This document shows positions 6,190-12,734 of a stretch of 12,734 bases of DNA, one piece after another. The translations under genes and the position numbers were made by a program. The notes under the pieces are model-generated. The model was given only the letters and a program-made list of their open reading frames with translations. It did not search any database and was not told the origin of the DNA. The stretch is from an uncultured Lachnospiraceae bacterium (GTDB taxonomy: Bacteria > Bacillota > Clostridia > Lachnospirales > Lachnospiraceae): assembly GCA_910584725.1 (NCBI GenBank), contig CAJUBE010000058.1, positions 1 through 12,734 on the forward strand, given 5' to 3'. Position 1 is the stretch's first letter. Each line of letters opens with the position of its first letter.

Positions 6190-9100
6190 TTATGACTGAT
6201 TTTCCGTAGCTAATGTAATTTCAACATCCGCATCGGTCTCACCGTCTTTAGAGATGGTCAAAGTTACCTTTCCGTCTGTACCTACGGTTGTACCTGATTT
6301 CTGTGCAACCGTGAAGTCGCTATAACCATCCTGAGAATTAATCCATGTCTGAACCGCAGTAGCAAGTGTCGCCGCATTGTCAGTCACTACAGTGTTCCCG
6401 TCTTGATTCAAGATTACCTTAATCTCATTTCCGTCACTTCCGGTCCATGTGCCTGTGTGCGTACCTAACAATGTTACAGCATCATCAGGTGTTTTTTCTT
6501 CTACCGGAGGAACTACCGGTCCGCTGCCCTGCTCAGTCTCAATCCGAATCCACATCTCTTCCAGATCAGAGCCTTTCGCAACCGTTAAAACAACAACTGC
6601 ATATTGATTACCATCTTCATCTACCAGAGCATTACCACGATTATCACTAGTGTACACACGATTGCCTGTCACGGTAAATCCGGTTTCGTAAGGCTTGAAG
6701 GTCTTAAGGTAATTGCTAACCTCTGTCGCAAGAGCATTCTTAGCGGTGTTCTTCTCTGCATCCTTAATGTCGTCAATATCTGCTGCCATCAGCTTCGTCG
6801 TCCAGCCGGTTGTCTCTGACTTCGCGTTGATCAGGTTAGCTGCCGCGGATACGGTTACGGGGTCGGGCGTTGCGGTAACTTCCGCTGCCGTTGCCTTAGC
6901 CACTACCGTCACCTTTACGGGAATGCCGTACTTCTCAATGGCTGCTTTGTACTCCGCCTCTTTGCCCTTTACATTCAGAGCGTTCACCTCGTCAAAGAAA
7001 CGACTGCTGAGAGGTACAATCTTCATGTTTGCGCTGTAGGACTTCTTTGCCACAACATCCTTTACCGCAATGAGCACCTGTCCCTTCTCATTGATTGTGT
7101 CGGCTTTCAAATTGTCTGTCTCATAAATGACAGCGCCGCCTACCGTTACATACTCGTTGCCGGACATTACGTTGATGACTGCCTTCTCGTTGTCCTTTGC
7201 GAGCACTTCCGCTTTGTTGGTCGTGTACTTCAAGGAAGCCTTCCATGCACCGTTATTCTTCGGGTTGGGAGCGAGCTTCACGGTGATCTTCACCGTGCCC
7301 TCTACGCTGTTTGACCAGCCTGTTGTGCCGATGCCGTAGAACTTCCTGTTGGCACGCGCGTCGTAGCTGACATAACCGGTCAGATCCTTCTTGTCAATCT
7401 TTGTCAGATCAATGGTCTCCCAGTTGAGAGGCGCCTGTGCCGTGATGCCGAACTTCTCCTTAAATACAGGATCATCCTCATTCAATACGAGTCTCTGCGT
7501 ATTGTTGATCGCATCATACTCAATCGTAAAGTAATGCGTAAAGTCATTCGGGCGTCCCTGTACGTTTGCATTGCGCAGGTCGTAGAAGTTCATAAAGGTC
7601 TTCTCGCCCTTTGCCGCGTTGCTCTTACCTGTCAGAATTGCACCGCCATCGATCTTGCCGATGGTGTAAGTGGTCTGAGGTTTAAAGGTAAACGCCTTAT
7701 TCTTTACAACCTTTAAGGTCGCGTTTGCAGGTAAAGTCTCAGGCTTAAAGTTAGCCGCTGTTCCTGTACCGACAGTCACCTTCAACTTATAGCTGCCAGG
7801 GGTAAATGCGATCCAATCACCGCCAGCTTCCGCAAAGGACAGGGTCATCTCACCGGTCTTCTCGTCAAGTGCAATCACGTTGTTGGTAAGCGTGCGGTTC
7901 AGATGATACAGCTCATCCGCATTCTTAGCGTTCAGGGAAGACCAGTCTATTTCAACCTTCGCTGTCTTCTTGCCATAAACATCCTTGCCGTTCTTTACAG
8001 TCATGGTTACCTGCTGCTCGCTCTTATGGCCGTTCTGATGCAGGCTGCCCTTTATGGTTACCTTAGGTGCCTTGTCCTTATCAGCGTAAGCATTGTTGGT
8101 AATGGTATAAACGCTCTTCTTCGCGTCTCTTCCCTTGCCGACTGTAAGTGTCAGTGTTGTCACCTTGGCGGTGGTTGTCAGATCAGCAGAACCATTGCTG
8201 TTATTGGTCAGCTTGCCGCCCTTTGCCGCCAGCTTGTAGTTGATAAAGCCGTCCGCGTAATTAAAGGTCGTGGAGCTGCCTTCATTCTTATCGCCTTCCA
8301 TCAGGTTGATAGAAAGTCTGACTGCGCCTGTGGTGGTGATGGGTTTTACGGTAATAGCCGCTTTGTCCTTCTGTGCCTTGTACTCTGTGCCAGGATTAAA
8401 TACGTCGCCATCACTGCCGCCCGCAGATGTAATCATCAGCGCCAGATCCTTCTCCGCGCCGGCCCAATCAAGGTTCAAAGGTACGACGCGTTTCTGCTTG
8501 CTGCCGTCATTTGCCGTAACTGTCAGCTTCACTTTCTTGCCTGCTGCCAGCACACTAAGCTCTTTCTCGCTGTCTACGGTTACGACCTTCTTGCTGGAAG
8601 AGGTAACGCTGTAGTTGCTGAAATCAATCAGTTTTCCGCGTACCGTGCTCCACTGTGCACTTGTGTACTCTTTCGCCAGTTCTACGCCTTCCGGTACGGC
8701 ATATACGGTTGTTTCATTAATTTCAGATGCGGTCTTCTTAATCTCTTCGTTATTGGAGCTCTGAACAGCCACTACTTCGTATTTGCCGTCATTCCGTTTT
8801 ACAAGTGCAATCTTAGCAATGCCCAGTGCCTTGCTTGTGATCTCGATATCTTCGCTGTAAGCAACCCTTGTATTTCCTGCATAGTCCGTCGCCGTCGCCT
8901 TTACGCAGAAACGATTGTTTGCCTTGTTCTGGCTGACTGCAAACTTCTTATCCACAGTGATCGTGCCGTTCTTCGCATTGATGGTTACGGCCTTGTTGCC
9001 AAAGCTGTCAGGAAGGGAAGTTTCACTTCCGTCAGAGCTGCCTGCGCCGACAAGCTCCCACTTCAGGCTCTTGGACTTAGGCGCGGTTACATATTTCTTG

Positions 9101-12100
9101 CCATCCCAGCTTGAGTAAACATCTTCAGGATCATTAAGGACTACCGTCACTTTTAACGTTGCCTTTGATTTGGCATCCTTCTTATAGATCTGATAGCTGG
9201 CGGGTGTAACCGTAATGTCCTCGATGCCCTTTACCACGTTGACGGTAATGGTCGCGCGGGACTTATACATCTCGTGACCGGTTGTCTGGTCAGCAGTCGC
9301 CTCTACCGTGATAGTGTGTTTGCCGAGCCAAGTATCTGTAGGTACATCCGTAACTACAATCTGTCCGGATGCATTCTGTCCGACTTCCAGTCCGGTCAGC
9401 TCATTGCCGTCATTGTCATATTTCACGCCGTCGGAAATATCGCCGCTGAGGATCTTATAGTTTACATTCTTCGCGCTCCACTTCGGGTTCGCAATCACGA
9501 TCTCGCCGTTTTGACCGGTGTAAAGCGTTCCCTTAAAGCCTTTGTCCTTGGTAAGCTTTAAGTTGTTCTCGTACTTAATCTCCTTGCCGTCGATGGTAGC
9601 AAACTCTGTCGAGGTCACTTCCTTGGTGGACTCTGTACTTCCATCCGCATTGTATGTCAGTTTTGCTTTTACTTCGTAATCGCAGGCTGCACCTTCGCCC
9701 AGCTTATTGCTCTTGGCAACTACAATCTGCTTATTCTGGCTGTTGCCGCGCTTTGCAATAGGAGCAACTGTCACAGAAGACAGCAGTTTGTCGCTGAGGG
9801 TCGTGCCTGTTGCGGGCTTCGGTGTTACAGTCAGTTCATAATACAATTCACCGTTTTCAGGCTCTTCCACGCCGTCGATGCCAAGCTGTACGTTCAGTAC
9901 GGTATCCGCCTGATCGCCTGCTTTCAGCGTGATTTCCTGATTCGCAATATCCTCAATGAAAGGCTTCGCCGTCACAACGATGCTCGCTTCCAGATCCGGA
10001 TCATCATCCGAAGTCAGAGTGATGGTTGCGCTCTTGTATACTGCAGGTGCTGTAGCGGTAGCTGCAGTCTTTGTGATCTCTGCTGTGGTCATCGGATTTA
10101 AGGTAACCACAAGGTTCTTGCCAACGATGTCACAATCATAAATGAGACTATCCTTATCGTCGGTAGTATAAGTTATCTTACCGTCCGTATCAATGGCATA
10201 CTTGGCAGTGCTGTCAACGCGCTGCTCTTTCTCTGCCTTCGCCACGCCCTCGATGGTGAGCTTGGAGGTCTTCTTGTTGACATTCAGGATGTAAGTGTCA
10301 ACTACCTTGTCACCGACAACCATGTCGATGGTGATAACCTGACCTGCTACGTTGGTCTTAGCTCTGGTAAGGTCAATCTTATACTTGGTGCCATTCACGA
10401 TTCTGGGCACTGATACTTCTGCGCCTGCCTCGTCCTTCACAACAGCCTTGAAGTCCTTTGCGGGAACAGGAGTGCCGCCATTGGTAAGACCTACGAGGTA
10501 CTTTCCGTCGTATCTTACACTGTAAACACCATCTGCTACGCTAGGCTCTACGCCATAATCAGATGCCGCTTCTAAAGCAGTCTTCTCATAGTCTTTCTCA
10601 GCCGTCACATTGATGGTCACCTTAGCAGTTACCTCGGGAACGGTAACTTCCGCCACGCCGTCGTTCAGAGTTACAGGCGTATCCGTGCCGCCCATGTTGT
10701 AGGACACGCTCACAAGATGGCAGCCTGTAGCCGCTGTGATTGTGGTGGTCAGCTTGGAACCGTAAGGGATGGTCTCCTGTCCAAATGTATATGACTGAGG
10801 TGTCTTGCCCTCTCCCTTTTCGGTATACTCTGCACTTCCAACGGTGAAGTTAGCGCTCGCTTCATCATCAGCGCCGGGCTTCACTTCCGCAGCGAGCAGA
10901 ACGCCGTCTTCCTCAACTTCAATCGAAGTCGGGTTATCCGCATCTGCGCCCACCAGCTTTGATGCAAACAGCGTTACGGTATATTTTACTTTCCCTTCGC
11001 CTGCCGCTTCTTCCTTGATGGACTTAAATCCTGTGTAGTTCTTATAATCTTTCAGTTTATAGCCTGCGTCCGCGGTTACCGAGAACTCTACCGTCTTAAC
11101 GCCTGCTAATACCTTATATGCCTTAGTTGTTGTGTCGGTTTCGCTGGTGGGAACCGCCTCGACCTTACCAGTTACCGGAGTCACAACAGGGTCGGTGATA
11201 TGGGTGTTCAACGGATCGCTCTCGGTACCCTTAGCGCGGGTTACCATGAAGAATTTCTCATTTGCCGCTGCGGTCTCCACAACATCCGTTTCAACAGTAA
11301 CAGCCATGGCCGCTGCGATTGCAATGCTGTCTGTGCCTTCCGTCTTCGTGAACTTATAGACAGCCGGGCCGGTACCGTCAGCAGCAGCGATCGTGATATG
11401 CTTATCCGCAGTTCCCTTTACTACTTTATAATCCTCTGCGGGCGTCACGGTAACCTCAATCGCCGTAATCTCATCCTCACCGCTCGTCTTCAAAATAGAC
11501 ACAGCCTCGCCAGCCTTCAAGGTTGCGGAAGGATTCTTGCCGCCAAGAAGAGCCTCGATATCTGCATCGCTCGTCTTATCAGTGGTGCCCACTGTGATCT
11601 TGCTGATCTTCACGCTGGCAACGGAATCCTCATCGCAGGTATCCTTGAGGGTATAGGTCAGCGCATTTGTTGCAGTCGTGATATAATCGGTCTCTACCGT
11701 GAAAGCTGTCGTGTTTTCCTCTACGGTAAAGGAGTAAACGCCGCCTTCTGCAGCCTGGATTTCTACCTCCTTGCCATTTACCGTTCTTGTCACCTTGGTG
11801 ATTGCTTTGGTGTTCTTATCAGCCTCTTTTACGGCCGCCTTAAACTGGAAGGTCTCGCCGATATAAGCTTTTTTAATTGCATCATACTTTGAGGCATTCT
11901 CCGTTGTTATCCATGCTTCCGCAGGATCTGCTTCTGCCGCGTTTGCATTCTTTTTACCTCTATATACGATGTCAACATTGGTAACAGCACCCAGTGCTGT
12001 AGTAAAATCAACCTTTTCTTCCTTTTCCACAATAATATTAATGGAGTGGAAATCTGCGAGGTCTTCCTTCTTTACCGTATAGGTGTCAACCTTAGTTGCA

Positions 12101-12734
12101 CTCTGTCCTTCACCAACGGTTTCCTCAGCCGCTTCAATCGGTGTCTTTTCATCAGAACCGTTTGCCTGATAGGATACGTTGTATCTCGCATCGTCGCCAG
12201 CCGCAGAGCCTGCCAGCGTAAACTTCAGGTCATCGCCCTGCGCGATATCAGCAGTCGTAACGGACAGAGCCGCATCAGTCGCTGCACCGGCAGCTTCCTT
12301 CAGACTCGCATCCAGCTTGATTGCGGTTACGCCGCTCTCGCCGAACTCTGTAGTCAGTGCGTAAGCCGCTGCCGCCTCTACTGAGATGGAAGCGTCAGCC
12401 GCAAGATTTGACAGAGTGATCGTAGCGGCTCCGCCTGTAACTGCCGCATTTGTCTCGCCGTTCTTTACGCTCGTGATCTTCGCGCCGCTCTTTGCCCTAA
12501 CGGTAACCACTACAGCCGCGCCCTTGGCCGCAGTCAGGGAACCGGTCTTGGTGAAGCTCTTGTCACGAGTACCGCCGATCTCAGCGTTTGCCGTGATATA
12601 AGCGCTTACGCTCTCAAAGTCCGCGATGGAAACGGTATAGGTCTCCTCATCCGCATCCACCTCTGCCCCATCCACCGTGATGGTGTCCTCCGTGTCCTCA
12701 GGCTCCTCGGGCACAGTCGGGTCTTCGGGGTCGG
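6190..12734 (-). CDS. Giant modular Ig-like/InlB-repeat-like surface protein, 5' end outside window
   Basis: The frame is open from the window edge to the TAA at 6192-6190, giving 2180 visible residues. The true start lies outside; the GTG at 12714 is inside a Pro/Glu/Asp linker (PEDPTVPEEPEDTEDT) and is not a credible start. The first ~750 residues contain several diverged beta modules of the InlB-B/bacterial-repeat type, for example GYKLKDYKN and GCHLVSVSYN segments, each closing in a V-x-V-x-A/V-E/T strand. Later come Big_2/Ig-like modules, including one starting GIEDITVTPASYQIYKK (about 9220 down to 8820). The C-terminal end has two diverged copies of one module joined by a Pro-rich linker. 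Only 5 Cys are present, and Lys/Thr/Ala/Asp dominate, as usual for exported Firmicute adhesin-like proteins. No LPXTG motif or terminal membrane helix is seen, so anchoring must be N-terminal or by another route. Ligand unknown. Confidence 0.85.
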   Translation of the reverse strand, partial: DPEDPTVPEEPEDTEDTITVDGAEVDADEETYTVSIADFESVSAYITANAEIGGTRDKSFTKTGSLTAAKGAAVVVTVRAKSGAKITSVKNGETNAAVTGGAATITLSNLAADASISVEAAAAYALTTEFGESGVTAIKLDASLKEAAGAATDAALSVTTADIAQGDDLKFTLAGSAAGDDARYNVSYQANGSDEKTPIEAAEETVGEGQSATKVDTYTVKKEDLADFHSINIIVEKEEKVDFTTALGAVTNVDIVYRGKKNANAAEADPAEAWITTENASKYDAIKKAYIGETFQFKAAVKEADKNTKAITKVTRTVNGKEVEIQAAEGGVYSFTVEENTTAFTVETDYITTATNALTYTLKDTCDEDSVASVKISKITVGTTDKTSDADIEALLGGKNPSATLKAGEAVSILKTSGEDEITAIEVTVTPAEDYKVVKGTADKHITIAAADGTGPAVYKFTKTEGTDSIAIAAAMAVTVETDVVETAAANEKFFMVTRAKGTESDPLNTHITDPVVTPVTGKVEAVPTSETDTTTKAYKVLAGVKTVEFSVTADAGYKLKDYKNYTGFKSIKEEAAGEGKVKYTVTLFASKLVGADADNPTSIEVEEDGVLLAAEVKPGADDEASANFTVGSAEYTEKGEGKTPQSYTFGQETIPYGSKLTTTITAATGCHLVSVSYNMGGTDTPVTLNDGVAEVTVPEVTAKVTINVTAEKDYEKTALEAASDYGVEPSVADGVYSVRYDGKYLVGLTNGGTPVPAKDFKAVVKDEAGAEVSVPRIVNGTKYKIDLTRAKTNVAGQVITIDMVVGDKVVDTYILNVNKKTSKLTIEGVAKAEKEQRVDSTAKYAIDTDGKITYTTDDKDSLIYDCDIVGKNLVVTLNPMTTAEITKTAATATAPAVYKSATITLTSDDDPDLEASIVVTAKPFIEDIANQEITLKAGDQADTVLNVQLGIDGVEEPENGELYYELTVTPKPATGTTLSDKLLSSVTVAPIAKRGNSQNKQIVVAKSNKLGEGAACDYEVKAKLTYNADGSTESTKEVTSTEFATIDGKEIKYENNLKLTKDKGFKGTLYTGQNGEIVIANPKWSAKNVNYKILSGDISDGVKYDNDGNELTGLEVGQNASGQIVVTDVPTDTWLGKHTITVEATADQTTGHEMYKSRATITVNVVKGIEDITVTPASYQIYKKDAKSKATLKVTVVLNDPEDVYSSWDGKKYVTAPKSKSLKWELVGAGSSDGSETSLPDSFGNKAVTINAKNGTITVDKKFAVSQNKANNRFCVKATATDYAGNTRVAYSEDIEITSKALGIAKIALVKRNDGKYEVVAVQSSNNEEIKKTASEINETTVYAVPEGVELAKEYTSAQWSTVRGKLIDFSNYSVTSSSKKVVTVDSEKELSVLAAGKKVKLTVTANDGSKQKRVVPLNLDWAGAEKDLALMITSAGGSDGDVFNPGTEYKAQKDKAAITVKPITTTGAVRLSINLMEGDKNEGSSTTFNYADGFINYKLAAKGGKLTNNSNGSADLTTTAKVTTLTLTVGKGRDAKKSVYTITNNAYADKDKAPKVTIKGSLHQNGHKSEQQVTMTVKNGKDVYGKKTAKVEIDWSSLNAKNADELYHLNRTLTNNVIALDEKTGEMTLSFAEAGGDWIAFTPGSYKLKVTVGTGTAANFKPETLPANATLKVVKNKAFTFKPQTTYTIGKIDGGAILTGKSNAAKGEKTFMNFYDLRNANVQGRPNDFTHYFTIEYDAINNTQRLVLNEDDPVFKEKFGITAQAPLNWETIDLTKIDKKDLTGYVSYDARANRKFYGIGTTGWSNSVEGTVKITVKLAPNPKNNGAWKASLKYTTNKAEVLAKDNEKAVINVMSGNEYVTVGGAVIYETDNLKADTINEKGQVLIAVKDVVAKKSYSANMKIVPLSSRFFDEVNALNVKGKEAEYKAAIEKYGIPVKVTVVAKATAAEVTATPDPVTVSAAANLINAKSETTGWTTKLMAADIDDIKDAEKNTAKNALATEVSNYLKTFKPYETGFTVTGNRVYTSDNRGNALVDEDGNQYAVVVLTVAKGSDLEEMWIRIETEQGSGPVVPPVEEKTPDDAVTLLGTHTGTWTGSDGNEIKVILNQDGNTVVTDNAATLATAVQTWINSQDGYSDFTVAQKSGTTVGTDGKVTLTISKDGETDADVEITLATENQS
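6193..6755 (-). repeat. Duplicated C-terminal module of the giant protein
   Basis: Two related segments lie at about 6755-6527 and 6380-6193. Shared features in order are: T-A/A-T, A/T-L-A-T-x-V, an aromatic with I/L, then F-T-V, a V-x-L-T-V/I-A/S-K strand, and a closing I-x-I/L-x-T-E strand ending in EQGS or NQS. A Pro-rich linker (GPVVPPVEEKTPDD, about 6526-6485) stands between them. The first copy is longer because of an inserted loop rich in Asn/Asp. Function unknown. Confidence 0.5.
10590..12600 (-). repeat. Array of diverged InlB-repeat-like beta modules
   Basis: At protein level a repeated pattern is visible: a hydrophobic strand of the form V-x-V-x-A after a Gly, a Gly-Tyr/Gly-Cys/Gly-Ala turn, a strand with S-V or K-V, a Gly/Asp-rich loop, then a closing strand such as ISVEAAA, FTVETDY, VTVETD or INVTAEKD. 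Approximate copies are at 12535-12365, 11865-11685, 11465-11290, 11100-10910 and 10755-10590. They are too diverged to show as DNA repeats, so the expansion is old. Domain borders are approximate. Confidence 0.5.

Noticed and set aside
7903..9114. 403-codon plus-strand open frame
   Set aside because: It is antisense to the giant gene, has no good ribosome binding site, and its Leu/Cys/Ile/Arg-rich sequence is what antisense reading of this Lys/Thr/Asp-rich gene would give.
11200..11892. 230-codon plus-strand open frame
   Set aside because: Antisense to the giant gene, with low-complexity Cys/Leu/Arg-rich sequence and no recognisable domain.

Overview
The window most resembles a chromosomal stretch from a Gram-positive gut Clostridia bacterium, probably Lachnospiraceae. 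This is inferred from strong AAAGGAGG-type ribosome binding sites, moderate GC content, a YhgA-like Rpn nuclease with a Gly/Glu/Lys-rich repeat tail, and a very large, Lys/Thr/Asp-rich, nearly Cys-free Ig-like surface protein. No rRNA, tRNA, CRISPR array or insertion sequence is visible.

Layout. Positions 1-257 are mostly non-coding leader with a good sigma-A-type promoter (43-71); a 36-codon frame open to the left edge on the minus strand is only weakly supported. 258-1412 (+) encodes an Rpn/YhgA-like PD-(D/E)XK nuclease with perfect 36-bp in-frame tandem repeats. 1505-3103 (+) encodes a 532-residue protein with a clear Hint (intein/hedgehog-type) domain at its C-terminal end. 3093-6101 (+) overlaps it by 11 bp and encodes a 1002-residue protein with two LamG-like domains, one central membrane segment, a beta-rich region and a C-terminal region with a Cys-His-Asp arrangement like transglutaminase-like enzymes. 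A symmetrical hairpin at 6125-6166 separates this gene from a convergent giant gene. 6190-12734 (-) is that gene, cut at its 5' end by the window edge: at least 2180 residues of repeated Ig-like/InlB-repeat-like modules, Pro/Glu/Asp linkers and two diverged copies of one C-terminal module.

How the parts fit. The Hint and LamG/transglutaminase-like genes are translationally coupled and probably act together. Neither has a signal peptide and both are Cys-rich (12 in 532 and 19 in 1002), unlike the giant protein (5 in 2180). This suggests the pair is made in, and perhaps acts in, the cytosol or at the inner face of the membrane, or leaves by a non-Sec route, while the giant protein is exported. 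The pair is the best candidate here for an undescribed system; its function is unknown. The Rpn gene looks like an independent accessory gene.
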